From Salipiger thiooxidans (GTDB taxonomy: Bacteria > Pseudomonadota > Alphaproteobacteria > Rhodobacterales > Rhodobacteraceae): a DNA stretch of 64,000 nt. The notes beneath the pieces are model-generated. The model saw only the letters and a program-made list of their open reading frames with translations, was not told where the DNA came from and ran no database searches. Each line of letters starts with the position of its first letter. Position 1 is the first letter of the stretch. Positions 17,114 through 27,305 of this stretch are shown here, piece by piece. The position numbers and the translations under genes are program-made. The DNA lies in contig NZ_FNAV01000004.1 of assembly GCF_900102075.1 (NCBI RefSeq), forward strand, positions 310,001 to 374,000, given 5' to 3'.

Positions 17114-20100
17114 GTGAGCGAGGAGAGCACGGAAAGCGCGACGGAGCGGCCGGTGCCGCGACGGCGCGGGCGAAAGCGTCGTCTGGCGGGCGGGGTCTTT
17201 GCGGTGCTGAGCGTGCTCGCGCTGCTCGTGGGGGCGGGCGTGCTGGCGCTGATCGGGCGGCCGCTGTCGGCCCCGGACTGGTTGCGCGCGCGCATCGAGG
17301 CGCGGCTGAACGAGGCGGTGCCGGGGCTCGATTTCCGCTTCGGCGACGTGCGGCTGCTGGTGCAGTCCGACGCGCTGGCGCGGATCGTGCTGACCGACGT
17401 GGACATCCGCACCGACAGCGGCGCGCCGGTGGCGACACTGGCCGATCTCGAGGCGGGGCTGGCGCCCGCGCCGCTCCTGCGGGGCGAGGTGGCGCTGCGC
17501 GCGGCGCGCCTTTCCGGCGCCATGCTGAGCCTGCGCCGCGACGAGGACGGGCGGCTGGGCCTGGCGCTTGGCGACGTCTTCGCCTCGGGCACCAGGATGC
17601 CGGACTTCCCCACCATCATCGCGCAAGTGGATGCGGCGGTGGCCGACCCGCGGCTCGCCGGCCTGCAGGAGTTGCGCGCCGAGGCGCTGACCATCCGCTA
17701 CGAGGACGCCCGCGCCGGGCGTGGCTGGACCGCCGACGGCGGGCGGCTGAGCCTCACCCGCGAGGACGGGCGGCTGCGGCTAGCGGGCGACGTGTCGCTG
17801 CTCGGCCGCGGCGACGTGGCGGCGACGCTGGCGATCAACGCCGAGAGCGTCATCGGTGAGACCTCGGGCAGCTTCGGGCTCAACCTCACGGGGCTCGACT
17901 CGCAGGATATCGCGAGCCAGAGCCCGGCGCTGGCCTGGCTCGAGGCGCTGCGGGCACCGATCTCGGGGGCGCTGCGCGGCACCGCCACCGAGGACGGCCA
18001 GCTTGGCGCGCTGAACGCCACACTGCAGATCGGCGAGGGCGTGCTGCAACCCAACGCCCGCACCCGCCCGATCCCGTTCCAGCTCGGGCGGACGTATTTC
18101 TCCTACGATCCCGCCACCACCACGCTGACCTTCGACGAGATCACCGTGGCGAGCGCGCTCGGCACCATGGTCTCGGATGGGCGCGCGGTGCTGCACGGGG
18201 TCGACGGCGGCTGGCCCGACGGCATGACCGGCCAGTTCCGCGTCACCAGGTTCGAGGCCGACCCCGAGGGCTTTCTCGACAGGCCGCTGACGCTGGCGGG
18301 TGCCGAGCTCGACTGGCAGCTCGACTTCCGGCCCTTCCGCTACCGGCTCGGGCGGCTGCGCAGCACCGACCCGGCGCTGCCGCTGCGGCTTTCGGGCGAG
18401 CTTGCCGCAGAGAGCGATGGCTGGCGGCTGGCGGTGGACGGGCAGATCGAGGAGCTGAGCGCCGAGACGCTGCTGTCGCACTGGCCCGAGGCGGCGGCGC
18501 CGCCGGCGCGCCGCTGGGTGGCCGAGAACATCCACGCGGGCTCGGTCCACGACGGCATCTTCGCCCTGCGCATGGCCCCGGGAGAGCCGGTCAAGAGCTA
18601 CATCGACGCCCGCGTCGAGGGCGTCGAGCTCACCTATGCCAAGCACCTGCCGCGGCTCGAGGATGCCACCGGACAGCTCACCATCTACGACAACCGGCTG
18701 GCGGCGATCATCGAATCCGGTCACGTGACGCCGCCCGAGGGCGGCCAGATCGACGGCACCGGCACCCGCTTCGTGATCCCCGACCTGCGCGCCAAGCCCG
18801 CGAGCGGCGAAGTCACGCTGGCGGCCTCCGGGCCGCTGGTGGCGGCGCTCTCATATCTCGACAGCCCCAAGCTCGAGATCATGCGCAAGGCCGGCAAGCC
18901 GGTGCAGCTGGGTGAGGGCCATGCCGAGGTCACCGGCCGCATCGTGGTGCCGCTGAAGCGCGGGGCCAAGCGCGAGGAGATGGAGATCACCGCGCAGGGC
19001 GTCCTGACCGGCGTGAGCAGCGACGAGGTGGTGCCCGGCAAGACCCTGAGCTCGGACCGGCTGCTGCTCGATCTCGACGACTCGCGGCTGGTGATCTCGG
19101 GGCCGGCGGACATGTCGGGCGTGCCATTCGAGGGCAGCTGGACGCAACCGCTGGCACCGGATTCGGGCAGCCGGGTCGCGGGCGAGATCACCCTCTCGGA
19201 GCCGGTGGCGAAGGCGCTGGGGCTGAAGCTCGCGCCGGGCACGATCACCGGCAGCGGCAAGGGGCAGCTCACGGTCGAGATCGACAAGGGGCAGGTGCCG
19301 CGCTTCTCGCTGGCCTCGTCGCTGGCAGGCGTCGGCCTGTCGCTGCCACAGATCGGCTGGAGCCTGTCGCAGGGCGGCACCGGTACGTTCGAGGTCGAGG
19401 GGCGGCTGTCGTCGCCGGTGTCGGTCGACCGGCTCGCGCTCAAGGCCGCCGGGCTCGACGCGGCGGGCTCGCTGGCGCTCGACGGCGCGGGGCAGTTCAG
19501 CAGCCTGACCCTGCCGCGGCTGCGGGTCGCCGGTTGGCTCGACGCCTCCGCCGTGCTGAGCGCGCGCGGCCGGGGCGCGGCGCCCGCGGTGCGGCTGACC
19601 TCGGGGCGGCTCGACATGCGCCGGGCACCCTTCGGCACCGGTGCCAGCGGCGGCGGAGGTGCGGGCGGCGGCGGGCCGATCACCGTGGATCTCGACCGGC
19701 TCGACATCACGGACACCATGTATCTCACCGCCTTCAAGGGCGCCTTCCAGAGCAATGGCGGCCTCGACGGCAGTTTCGAGGCGCGGGTCGGCGGCACCGC
19801 CCCCATCAAGGGGCGCATCATTCCCCAGCATGGCCGCAGCGCCATGCGGTTGCAGAGCCGCGACGCGGGCGACGTGCTGGCCGGGGCGGGGATCTTCCGC
19901 AACGTGCAGGACGGGACCTTCGACCTCACGCTGACCCCGGTGCAGGGGCGCGCGGGCGAATACGACGGCGCGCTCGAGATCGAGGGCGCGCGGCTCAAGA
20001 ACGCCCCCGCCATCACCGGGCTGCTCGACGCGGTCTCGGTGGTGGGGCTCATCGACGAGCTGAACGGCTCGGGGCTGTTCTTCAGCGAGGTCGAGGCCCG

Positions 20101-20413
20101 GTTCCGGCTCACGCCGCAGCAGGTCATCGTCAGCCGCTCGAGCGCGGTGGGTCCGTCGATGGGCATCTCGATGGACGGCTACTACAACCTCGGCAGCCGG
20201 ACGATGGACATGCAGGGGGTGCTGTCGCCGGTCTACATCATCAACGGCATCGGGCGGCTCTTCGCGCGCAAGGGCGAGGGGCTGATCGGGTTCAACTTCA
20301 ACCTTGCCGGGCCAGTGGACGCGCCGCGCACCTCGGTGAACCCGCTTTCGGTCTTCACCCCCGGCATGTTCCGTGACATCTTCCGGCGCCCGCCCCCCAG
20401 CGTGACGCAATAG
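17114..20413 (+). CDS. AsmA/YhdP-like large envelope protein (DUF3971 type)
   Basis: Very large inner-membrane-anchored protein of about 1099 aa. A basic cytoplasmic tail ([12 protein letters not shown]) and one membrane helix near residues 25-50 are followed by a long periplasmic beta-rich part. Near residue 850 there is a glycine-rich linker. The C-terminal domain ([19 protein letters not shown] and '[20 protein letters not shown]') is AsmA/YhdP-like. Such proteins are thought to bridge inner and outer membrane for phospholipid transport. A GTG at 17114 with AAGAGG upstream was chosen; a GTG at 17060 would add 18 unlikely residues. Confidence 0.85.
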   Translation: MSEESTESATERPVPRRRGRKRRLAGGVFAVLSVLALLVGAGVLALIGRPLSAPDWLRARIEARLNEAVPGLDFRFGDVRLLVQSDALARIVLTDVDIRTDSGAPVATLADLEAGLAPAPLLRGEVALRAARLSGAMLSLRRDEDGRLGLALGDVFASGTRMPDFPTIIAQVDAAVADPRLAGLQELRAEALTIRYEDARAGRGWTADGGRLSLTREDGRLRLAGDVSLLGRGDVAATLAINAESVIGETSGSFGLNLTGLDSQDIASQSPALAWLEALRAPISGALRGTATEDGQLGALNATLQIGEGVLQPNARTRPIPFQLGRTYFSYDPATTTLTFDEITVASALGTMVSDGRAVLHGVDGGWPDGMTGQFRVTRFEADPEGFLDRPLTLAGAELDWQLDFRPFRYRLGRLRSTDPALPLRLSGELAAESDGWRLAVDGQIEELSAETLLSHWPEAAAPPARRWVAENIHAGSVHDGIFALRMAPGEPVKSYIDARVEGVELTYAKHLPRLEDATGQLTIYDNRLAAIIESGHVTPPEGGQIDGTGTRFVIPDLRAKPASGEVTLAASGPLVAALSYLDSPKLEIMRKAGKPVQLGEGHAEVTGRIVVPLKRGAKREEMEITAQGVLTGVSSDEVVPGKTLSSDRLLLDLDDSRLVISGPADMSGVPFEGSWTQPLAPDSGSRVAGEITLSEPVAKALGLKLAPGTITGSGKGQLTVEIDKGQVPRFSLASSLAGVGLSLPQIGWSLSQGGTGTFEVEGRLSSPVSVDRLALKAAGLDAAGSLALDGAGQFSSLTLPRLRVAGWLDASAVLSARGRGAAPAVRLTSGRLDMRRAPFGTGASGGGGAGGGGPITVDLDRLDITDTMYLTAFKGAFQSNGGLDGSFEARVGGTAPIKGRIIPQHGRSAMRLQSRDAGDVLAGAGIFRNVQDGTFDLTLTPVQGRAGEYDGALEIEGARLKNAPAITGLLDAVSVVGLIDELNGSGLFFSEVEARFRLTPQQVIVSRSSAVGPSMGISMDGYYNLGSRTMDMQGVLSPVYIINGIGRLFARKGEGLIGFNFNLAGPVDAPRTSVNPLSVFTPGMFRDIFRRPPPSVTQ

Positions 20414-20420
20414 GACCTGC

Positions 20421-21470
20421 ATGAAACTCTCCGACTTCGATTTCGACCTGCCGGAGGCGCTGATCGCGACCCGGCCCGCGAACCCGCGCTCGTCGGCGCG
20501 GCTGCTGGTGGCCGATGGCGACAGGCTGACCGACGCGGTGGTGCGCGACCTGACCCAGTGGCTGCGCCCCGGCGACCGGCTGGTGCTGAACGACACCAAG
20601 GTGATCCCGGCGCGGCTCTCGGGCACGCGAGAGCGTGACGGCGCACAGGGGCTCACGCGCGCGCAGATCGAGGTCACGCTGCTCGAGCCGCGGGCGGACG
20701 GCTGCTGGGCGGCGCTGGTCAAGCCGCTGAAGAAGCTGCGCGAGGGCGAGACGGTGGTGTTCTCGGACGCGCTCTCGGCGGTGCTCGAGTCCAGGGAAGA
20801 GGGGCAGGGGCTCTTGCGCTTCAACCTCGTGGGCGAGGATTTCGACGCGGCGCTGGCCGAGGCGGGCGCGATGCCGCTGCCGCCCTACATCGCCGCCAGG
20901 CGCGCGGCGGATGCGCAGGACAAGCAAGATTACCAGACAGTCTGGGCCGAGCGGAATGGGGCCGTCGCGGCGCCCACCGCCTCGCTGCACTTCGACGAAC
21001 CGCTGCTCGAGTCGCTGCGGGCGCACGGGGTCGCCTTCACCAAGGTCACGCTGCACGTGGGTGCGGGCACCTTCCTGCCGGTCAAGGTCGAGGACGTGAC
21101 CACGCACCGCATGCACGGCGAATGGGGCGAGGTCTCGGACAGCGCCGCCGCCGAGATCGCCGCCACCAAGGCCGCGGGCGGGCGGGTGATCCCGGTCGGC
21201 ACCACGGCGCTGCGCCTGCTCGAGACCGCGGCGCGCGACACCGGCGCCATCGCGCCCTGGCAGGGGGTCACCGACATCTTCATCTACCCGGGCTTCACCT
21301 TCCGGGTGACCGATGCGCTGATGACCAATTTCCACCTGCCGAAATCGACGCTGATGATGCTGGTCTCGGCGCTCATGGGGCAGGAGCGGATGAAGCGGAT
21401 CTACGATCATGCCATCACCGAGCGCTACCGTTTCTTTTCGTACGGGGATTCCTCGCTGCTGATCCCCTGA
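20421..21470 (+). CDS. queA: S-adenosylmethionine:tRNA ribosyltransferase-isomerase
   Basis: Enzyme of queuosine biosynthesis (349 aa, normal length) that transfers the ribosyl part of SAM to preQ1 at the wobble base of GUN-decoding tRNAs. The sequence is QueA-like throughout: N-terminal '[15 protein letters not shown]', central [13 protein letters not shown], 'LPLPPYI'-type segment at [19 protein letters not shown] and the C-terminal [18 protein letters not shown]. It starts 7 bp after the AsmA-like gene, so the two are probably co-transcribed. The tgt partner gene is not in the window. Confidence 0.97.
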   Translation: MKLSDFDFDLPEALIATRPANPRSSARLLVADGDRLTDAVVRDLTQWLRPGDRLVLNDTKVIPARLSGTRERDGAQGLTRAQIEVTLLEPRADGCWAALVKPLKKLREGETVVFSDALSAVLESREEGQGLLRFNLVGEDFDAALAEAGAMPLPPYIAARRAADAQDKQDYQTVWAERNGAVAAPTASLHFDEPLLESLRAHGVAFTKVTLHVGAGTFLPVKVEDVTTHRMHGEWGEVSDSAAAEIAATKAAGGRVIPVGTTALRLLETAARDTGAIAPWQGVTDIFIYPGFTFRVTDALMTNFHLPKSTLMMLVSALMGQERMKRIYDHAITERYRFFSYGDSSLLIP

Positions 21471-21476
21471 CGAGGC

Positions 21477-21707
21477 TCAGCGCAGCACCACCGTGGCCGA
21501 GTTCAGCATGGTGCGCGCGTTGAGGCAGATCGGCAGCAACGGCAGGTCCGTGGTGAACGCCGAGATCTCCTCGGCCAGCGGCTTGACGATCCTGCCGGGC
21601 AGGTCCAGCGCGCCGCCCGGCAGCGCGCCGGTGTCTTCCACCGTGTCGTCGAGCCATGCGCCCAGCGGCGAGCCCGTAAAGACCAGAGCCGGAACCGCCG
21701 CGCCCAT
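21477..21707 (-). CDS. Possible small protein or remnant C-terminus, unidentified
   Basis: A 76-codon minus-strand frame with strongly GC-rich third positions, like neighbouring real genes, ending convergently 6 bp from queA. The N-terminal part upstream of 21707 in the same frame loses this codon bias. It is therefore either a small protein starting at the ATG at 21707 (weak AGGA close to the start) or the 3' remnant of a larger gene. No motif or family was recognised, and no transmembrane segment is evident. Confidence 0.35.
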   Translation of the reverse strand: MGAAVPALVFTGSPLGAWLDDTVEDTGALPGGALDLPGRIVKPLAEEISAFTTDLPLLPICLNARTMLNSATVVLR

Positions 21708-22259
21708 GTCCTGAACAGGAACCTTGCCGTCATCGCACTCTCCTGCGCCGCGGATGCCGGGCAGGTCGGCCGGCGCTCTGACATGACAGAAGGCGCGAAC
21801 ATCCCGGCGACTTTTCGGGAGTATCGCCGAGAAGCTGCCGGGTTCACTCGTCCTTAAGGGTAGTGAGTTGATAAGTTGATGCAATTTGGACCTGCCGATG
21901 TCGAGGGGCGAAAATGCCGAATGTAAGACTGGCTTAGGGAAGCGATATGCGGGCAAGTGACTTTTTGCTCCTATCGTCACGAGCGGTTGTCCCGTGGGGT
22001 CGCGCGAACACCCTGATCCCCGTCCGGAATGCAGTGCTGCGCCGTGGCGACGCCGCAAGGGCGATCCTCGTGGAACGGGCTACAAGTATTCGGAATCCGG
22101 AATTCCCGGGCGCCGTTAGCAACGACCCGCCGGTCAAACGGCAAACTGCCACGAAATTGCCACGTTTCGCCTCCCGCAAGGGGTTGCACCAGCGGAGCGG
22201 GACAGGCAGGGCTACGCCACTGATTCAGGCCCGGCCATGTGGCGACGAGGAGACACGAC
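21708..22259. other. Intergenic region upstream of the MFS gene
   Basis: About 550 bp without a convincing gene. It is less GC-rich than its flanks, particularly around 21860-21960 where promoter-like AT runs occur. It must contain the MFS promoter, and a GAGGAG-type ribosome site lies at about 22246-22252. No tRNA, repeat or terminator was recognised. Confidence 0.5.
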
Positions 22260-23555
22260 ATGCTCGACGTTCTTAAACATTCCTGGGCTCTGCTTCTGGG
22301 AATGCTGCTGCTGATGCTGGGCAACGGCCTGCAGGGGTCTCTGCTCGGCGTGCGCGGCAGCGGCGCGGGGTTCTCGGCCTTCGAGATGTCGGTCGTCATG
22401 TCGGCCTATTTCGCCGGTTTCCTGCTCGCGTCGCGGCTTACCCCGGGCATGATCCGCCGGGTCGGGCACGTGCGGGTATTCGCCGCGCTGGGGTCGTTCA
22501 TCTCGGCGGTGCTGATCCTCTATCCGGCCTTCCCGCATCCCATCGTCTGGACCGCCGAGCGCATGGTCATCGGCTTCTGCTACTGCGGCGTCTACGTGAC
22601 CGCAGAGAGCTGGCTCAACAACGCCTCGTCGAACGAGAGCCGGGGGCAGGCGCTTTCGGCCTACATGATCGTGCAGATGCTGGGCATCATCGCGGCGCAG
22701 GCGATCCTGCTGGTGCCGGATCCGTCGGGGTTCCTGCTGTTCGTGATCCCCTCGGTGCTGGTCTCGGTGGCCTTTGCGCCGATTCTCTTGTCGGTCGCGC
22801 CGACCCCCGCCTTCGACACCACCCGAAGAATGAGTCTGCGTGAGCTCTACGGCGTGTCTCCGCTCGGGGTCACCGGCATGTTCCTGCTGGGCGGCGTGTT
22901 CTCGGCCCAGTTCGGCATGGCGGCGGTGTTCGCGGCCGAGGCCGGGCTGAAGCTCACCCAGATCTCGATGTTCGTGGCGGCCTTCTACGTGGGCGCGCTG
23001 GTGACACAATACCCGCTGGGCTGGCTCTCGGACCGCATGGACCGCCGCCGCCTCGTCGCCTTCGTGGCGCTGGCGGGCGGGCTCGCGTCCTGCGTGGCCG
23101 CCGCCATGCCCGAGAAATTCCCGGTGCTGCTCTTCGCCGCTCTCGTGGCCGGCGGGGCGGCCAACCCGCTCTATTCGCTGCTCATTGCCTACACCAACGA
23201 CTTCCTCGAGCCCGAGAACATGGCCTCGGCCTCGGCGGGGATGCTGTTCGTCAACGGGGTAGGCGCCATCGCCGGTCCCATCGTCACCGGTTACGCGATC
23301 CAGACCTTCGGACTGGGCGGCTTCTTCGGCCTGATCGCGGTGCTGCTGCTCGGCCTCACCGTCTACGCGGTCTGGCGGATGACCCAGCGCAAGGCGCCCA
23401 CGGTCGACGAGACGGGGGCCTACACGGCGGTGCTGCCGACCGCGACGCCGGTGGCGCTCGAGGTCATGCAGGAGGTGGCCATCGAGGCCGCGGAAGCCGC
23501 CGAAGCGGCGGACCTTGCCGGAGAACCCGGTGGATCCACGCAGCAGACGAGCTGA
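22260..23555 (+). CDS. MFS transporter
   Basis: Twelve-helix major facilitator of 431 aa. It has the family motif GWLSDRMDRRRLV in the central cytoplasmic loop (about residues 255-267) and an N-terminal half with 'FAALGSFISAVLILYP'. The C-terminal tail is alanine- and glutamate-rich and cytosolic. The ATG at 22260 is preceded by a good GAGGAG site; the GTG at 22239 is a poorer alternative. It resembles the YcaD-like subgroup of uncharacterised sugar-porter-like MFS proteins; the substrate is not predictable. It stands alone. Confidence 0.92.
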   Translation: MLDVLKHSWALLLGMLLLMLGNGLQGSLLGVRGSGAGFSAFEMSVVMSAYFAGFLLASRLTPGMIRRVGHVRVFAALGSFISAVLILYPAFPHPIVWTAERMVIGFCYCGVYVTAESWLNNASSNESRGQALSAYMIVQMLGIIAAQAILLVPDPSGFLLFVIPSVLVSVAFAPILLSVAPTPAFDTTRRMSLRELYGVSPLGVTGMFLLGGVFSAQFGMAAVFAAEAGLKLTQISMFVAAFYVGALVTQYPLGWLSDRMDRRRLVAFVALAGGLASCVAAAMPEKFPVLLFAALVAGGAANPLYSLLIAYTNDFLEPENMASASAGMLFVNGVGAIAGPIVTGYAIQTFGLGGFFGLIAVLLLGLTVYAVWRMTQRKAPTVDETGAYTAVLPTATPVALEVMQEVAIEAAEAAEAADLAGEPGGSTQQTS

Positions 23556-23671
23556 TTGTCACTGTCGGAATGTCGTAATTGACAGAAAACGTGACTTTCG
23601 GTTCCGTTGGTGGGAATTGTAACCTTCGTGTGACGCCCGGGGTGAGGGCGAGGTGAAAGGAGCATGAGGCC

Positions 23672-24253
23672 ATGACGGGGCCGGAAGATATCTTGGCATT
23701 CTGGATCGACGAGGTCGGGCCGGATCGGTGGTATGCAAAGGACGAGGCGCTTGACGCCCGCGTCCGCGACCTGTTCGAAGAGACCTGGGAGGCGGCGATG
23801 GAAGGCCGCTTCGGGCTCTGGCTGACCTATCCCAGCGGGGCTCTGGCCTACATCCTGCTGCTCGACCAGTTTCCGCGCAACATGTACCGCGACAACGGCA
23901 AGGCCTTCGCCTCGGACGAGATCGCGCTCGCGGCGGCGAAGCAGGCGATCTGGCGCGGCTGGGACATGAAGATCGACGAGCCCGCGCGGCAGTTCTTCTA
24001 CCTGCCGCTGATGCACTCCGAGAACCTCTGCGACCAGGACCGCTGCATCCGCCTTCTCAAGGAGCGCATGCAGGAGACCGGAGACAGCAACCTGCTGCAC
24101 GCCCGCGCCCACCGCGAGGTGATCCGCGACTTCGGCCGCTTCCCGACGCGAAATTCGGCGCTCGACCGCTCATCGACCGCCGCAGAGCGTGCCTATGTCG
24201 AACAGGGCGGCTACGGCGCCACGCTGCGCAAACTTCAGGCCGAGGCGGCCTGA
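23672..24253 (+). CDS. DUF924 family protein
   Basis: Cytosolic all-helical protein of 193 aa, the standard length for DUF924. Family marks are the N-terminal 'ILAFWIDEVGPDRWYAKD', the central LLLDQFPRNMYRD and the C-terminal FGRFPTRNSAL. Structures of relatives show a TPR-like fold without known enzymatic activity, so no function is assigned. It is a single-gene unit with its own terminator downstream. Confidence 0.93.
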   Translation: MTGPEDILAFWIDEVGPDRWYAKDEALDARVRDLFEETWEAAMEGRFGLWLTYPSGALAYILLLDQFPRNMYRDNGKAFASDEIALAAAKQAIWRGWDMKIDEPARQFFYLPLMHSENLCDQDRCIRLLKERMQETGDSNLLHARAHREVIRDFGRFPTRNSALDRSSTAAERAYVEQGGYGATLRKLQAEAA

Positions 24254-24293
24254 AACGGCCCGGGCGGCGTGCAAGCCCTTGCAAAGCCATCGG

Positions 24294-24328
24294 AAGGCCC
24301 GTGCGATCGCTGTCGCGCGGGCCTTTTT
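24294..24328 (+). terminator. Rho-independent terminator after the DUF924 gene
   Basis: Stem AAGGCCCG (24294-24301) pairs with CGGGCCTT (24318-24325), with further pairs inside, followed by TTT. It lies 40 bp after the stop codon. Confidence 0.85.
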
Positions 24329-24466
24329 CCATGCTGCGACCATGACGCCCGGAGTGACGCTCAGGGTTGTGTGCGACAGGAAACCGCCCGCCGGGGTTGG
24401 CTTTACATTGAAGCGTTGCGGAAAATGGTTTAATGCCAAACTAATTTGACACGGACGGAGAGAGCC

Positions 24467-25861
24467 ATGGCTTCCCAAAGCTTCGACATGATCGTCATCG
24501 GCGCCGGACCCGGCGGATATGTGGCCGCAATCCGCGGCGCGCAGCTCGGGCTCAAGGTGGCCTGCGTGGAGCGCGAGCACATGGGGGGCATCTGCCTCAA
24601 CTGGGGCTGCATCCCGACCAAGGCGCTGCTGCGCTCCTCGGAGATCTTCCACTACATGCACCGCGCCAAGGAGTACGGTCTCAAGGCCGAGGGCATCGGC
24701 TTCGATCTCGACGCGGTGGTGAAGCGGTCGCGCGGCGTGGCCAAACAGCTCAATTCCGGCGTCACCCATCTTCTGAAGAAGAACAAGGTGACCTCGATCA
24801 TGGGCGAGGCCACGATCACCGCCAAGGGCAAGGTCTCGGTGAAGACCGACAAGGGCACCGAGGAGCTGACCGCGAAGAACATCGTGGTGGCCACCGGCGC
24901 CCGGGCGCGCGAGCTGCCGGGCCTCGAAGCGGATGGCGACCTTGTCTGGACCTACAAGGGCGCGCTGCAGCCCAAGCGCATGCCGAAGAAGCTGCTGGTG
25001 ATCGGCTCGGGCGCCATCGGCATCGAGTTCGCCAGCTTCTACCACACGCTCGGCGCCGATACGACGGTGGTCGAGGTCATGGACCGCATCCTGCCGGTGG
25101 AGGACGAGGAGATCTCGAAATTCGCCAAGAAGCAGTTCGAGAAGCAGGGCATGAAGATCCGCGAGAAGACCATGGTCAAGAAGCTCGACCGCGGGCAGGG
25201 CAAGGTGACCGCGCATATCGAGCAGAACGGCAAGACCACGACCGAGGAGTTCGACACGGTGATCTCCGCCGTGGGCATCGTCGGCAACACCGAGGGGCTG
25301 GGGCTCGAGGCGCTCGGCGCCAAGGTCGAGCGCACCCACGTGGTGGTCGACAAGTACTGCCGCACCGGGGTCGAGGGCGTCTACGCCATCGGCGACGTGG
25401 CGGGCGCGCCGTGGCTGGCGCACAAGGCATCGCACGAGGGCGTCATGGTGGCCGAGCTCATCGCCGGCGGCCACCCGCACGCTGTGGACCCCGACAGCAT
25501 TGCCGGCTGCACCTACTGCCACCCGCAGGTGGCGAGCGTCGGCATGACCGAGGCGCAGGCCAAGGAGGCGGGCTACAAGATCAAGGTCGGCCGCTTCCCC
25601 TTCATCGGCAACGGCAAGGCCATCGCACTGGGCGAGCCCGAGGGCATGGTGAAGACCGTCTTCGACGAGAAGACCGGCGCGCTTCTGGGCGCGCACATGG
25701 TCGGCGCGGAAGTGACCGAGCTGATCCAGGGCTACGTGGTGGGCCGCCAGCTCGAGACCACCGAGGAAGACCTGATGAATACGGTCTTCCCGCACCCGAC
25801 GCTCAGCGAAATGATGCACGAGAGCGTCCTCGACGCCTGGGGCCGCGCCATCCACTATTGA
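24467..25861 (+). CDS. lpdA: Dihydrolipoyl dehydrogenase (E3)
   Basis: Flavoprotein (464 aa) that reoxidises dihydrolipoamide of 2-oxoacid dehydrogenase or glycine-cleavage complexes with NAD+. Seen: FAD-binding GAGPGG near residue 12, redox disulfide in GGICLNWGCIPTK, NAD-binding GSGAIGIEF, the second FAD motif GVYAIGDVAG and the catalytic His-Glu pair in FPHPTLSE. It stands alone, away from pdh or odh genes, which is common in Rhodobacterales as a second lpd copy. The ATG at 24467 follows a GGACGGAGAG ribosome site. Confidence 0.96.
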   Translation: MASQSFDMIVIGAGPGGYVAAIRGAQLGLKVACVEREHMGGICLNWGCIPTKALLRSSEIFHYMHRAKEYGLKAEGIGFDLDAVVKRSRGVAKQLNSGVTHLLKKNKVTSIMGEATITAKGKVSVKTDKGTEELTAKNIVVATGARARELPGLEADGDLVWTYKGALQPKRMPKKLLVIGSGAIGIEFASFYHTLGADTTVVEVMDRILPVEDEEISKFAKKQFEKQGMKIREKTMVKKLDRGQGKVTAHIEQNGKTTTEEFDTVISAVGIVGNTEGLGLEALGAKVERTHVVVDKYCRTGVEGVYAIGDVAGAPWLAHKASHEGVMVAELIAGGHPHAVDPDSIAGCTYCHPQVASVGMTEAQAKEAGYKIKVGRFPFIGNGKAIALGEPEGMVKTVFDEKTGALLGAHMVGAEVTELIQGYVVGRQLETTEEDLMNTVFPHPTLSEMMHESVLDAWGRAIHY

Positions 25862-25891
25862 CGGGGGCCGTCCCGCATCACCCGAGGTCTG

Positions 25892-25922
25892 AAGGGCCGC
25901 CGCATCGCGCGGCGGCCCTTTT
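25892..25922 (+). terminator. Strong Rho-independent terminator after lpdA
   Basis: A 12-bp stem (25892-25903 with 25909-25920) with a 5-nt loop followed by TTTT, 31 bp after the lpdA stop codon. Confidence 0.92.
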
Positions 25923-26085
25923 GCTGTGGGACGTGCTGAGGACTTGGGCGGTGGGCAACTGCAACGATGCTGGCCGGTTACGGAGCTCGGGATTTGCCTG
26001 CGCGCGGCTGCGGTTTTGCGGGAGGTCCGATGTCGCACGGATGACGCGGAAGCAGGGGGCGCTGCCCCCTCGGCCTGCGGCCTCA

Positions 26086-26298
26086 CCCCCGGAGTTTATC
26101 CGGCAAGATGAAGGGCGGCGGTTGGTGTGGGGTGGCAGGTGTCTTCATCTTGCCCGTAAACTCCCGCTGGAGGCGGCACCACGATGACGCTTGCGCTGCA
26201 GTTGCTCTCAGCGGCGGCCCGCAAAGACACCGGCGAAGCAGAGGCCAGCGCGGGTCGGCATGAGTCTTCATCTTGCCAGATAAACTCCCGCCGGAGGC
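26086..26298. repeat. Three copies of a ~28-33 bp interspersed repeat (GGAGTTTATC-GGCAAGATGAAG)
   Basis: Copy A (26088-26113) reads GGAGTTTATCCGGCAAGATG plus AAG. Copies B (26143-26174) and C (26266-26298) are the reverse complement with variations (CTTCATCTTGCCCGTAAACT, CTTCATCTTGCCAGATAAAC). A and B face each other and can form a hairpin with a ~30-nt loop. The rest of 25923-26339 (about 415 bp) has no convincing gene. This looks like a REP-type intergenic repeat, probably present elsewhere in the genome. Confidence 0.75.
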
Positions 26299-26339
26299 AT
26301 CGTGACCGTGCCGCCGGCTGGGCGTTTGTGGCCGGGCGG

Positions 26340-26915
26340 TCAGGGGCCTGCGAAGAAGCTGGCGACGCGGGGGCGGATCCAGGACCAGAGCGCGGGGGCG
26401 CCGCGGCGGATCTTGGGGCCGACCTTGGCCTCGAAGACATCGAGGGTGACGCCGTAGTCGTTCCAGCTGCCGCCGCCGATGGCGAGGTTCATGTTGGGCG
26501 GCTGAAAGCGGTCGAGGGACTTGGCGAAGCGCGCGTCCGGTGTCTCGTTGGCCTCGAACTCCAGCCAGAGGGCCAGCAGCTCGGCGCCCTGCGCCTCGGG
26601 CAGCAGGCCAAAGAGGCGGCGGGCGGCGGCGAGTTCCTCGGCCTCCTTCGCGGCTTCGTCCACCTCGCCGAAGATCGGGGCGTCGCCGGCGTCGATCTCG
26701 ACGATGTCGTGGATCAGCAGCATGCGGATCACCCGCGCCACGTCGATCTCTTCCGGCGCGTGCTCGGCCAGCACCAGCGCGAAGAGCGCGAGGTGCCAGC
26801 TGTGCTCGGCCGAGTTCTCGAAGCGGCCGTCGTGGTTGCGGGTGGCGCGGGTGATGGCCTTGAGCCGGTCGGCCTCCATCAGGAAGGCCATCTGCGCGTC
26901 GAGCCGGGCGGTCAC
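26340..26915 (-). CDS. HD-domain hydrolase (YfbR-like 5'-nucleotidase family)
   Basis: Metal-dependent phosphohydrolase of 191 aa. HD-domain ligands are visible in 'NSAEHSWHLALFALVLAEH' (His) and LLIHDIVEIDAGD (His-Asp), then an EFEAN segment with a late Asp (DRFQP). Relatives are 5'-deoxynucleotidases. The GTG at 26915 overlaps the stop of the preceding small gene (GTGA), so the two are coupled. The exact substrate cannot be read from the sequence. Confidence 0.88.
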   Translation of the reverse strand: MTARLDAQMAFLMEADRLKAITRATRNHDGRFENSAEHSWHLALFALVLAEHAPEEIDVARVIRMLLIHDIVEIDAGDAPIFGEVDEAAKEAEELAAARRLFGLLPEAQGAELLALWLEFEANETPDARFAKSLDRFQPPNMNLAIGGGSWNDYGVTLDVFEAKVGPKIRRGAPALWSWIRPRVASFFAGP

Positions 26916-27142
26916 TGGTCGCCGCCCGTCGCGCTGCCCTCGAGCCGCTCCAGGATGAACTGCCGCGCCCGGCGCTCGGCGAGGCGCACCCGGATCGAGG
27001 TCAGGTAGGCCTCTTCCAGCGTCGTGGACGAGGCGCCGATCACCTTGGCCACCTCCATGTAGAAGCGGTCGTCGCCGGTGGCGTTCATGGCCTTGAACGT
27101 GTCCTCGGCGAGCTTGTCCGCCAGTTCCTGGGTCAGCGACAT
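26912..27142 (-). CDS. Small conserved-looking hypothetical protein
   Basis: A 76-residue, helical, charged protein (MSLTQELADKLAEDTFKAM at the start, then 'ARQFILERL' near the end). It has a GAGGTG ribosome site 8 nt before the ATG at 27142. No family name is certain, and no signal peptide or membrane helix is present. It is translationally coupled to the HD hydrolase. An upstream ATG at 27160 is possible but lacks a ribosome site. Confidence 0.75.
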   Translation of the reverse strand: MSLTQELADKLAEDTFKAMNATGDDRFYMEVAKVIGASSTTLEEAYLTSIRVRLAERRARQFILERLEGSATGGDQ

Positions 27143-27305
27143 GGTGCACCTCGTCTGCATGTGGGTCCCGCCCGTCATAGCGGAAAGCGCGCCCGGGATG
27201 GAAGCACCCGCCCGTGTCTTGCCGCAGGGCCGCGCGAAGGGGAGACGCGGGCGCGCGGGGCGTGCTAGCGTCGGCTGAGGTGAGGGGCGAACGAGGGGGG
27301 CACGT

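Noticed and set aside
18851-20824. Long minus-strand frame (657 codons) across the AsmA-like and queA genes
   Set aside because: It crosses two real plus-strand genes and has the Arg/Gly/Ala-rich composition of a shadow frame.
24170-26086. 638-codon minus-strand frame opposite lpdA
   Set aside because: Antisense to a complete lipoamide dehydrogenase gene with all motifs; compositional shadow.
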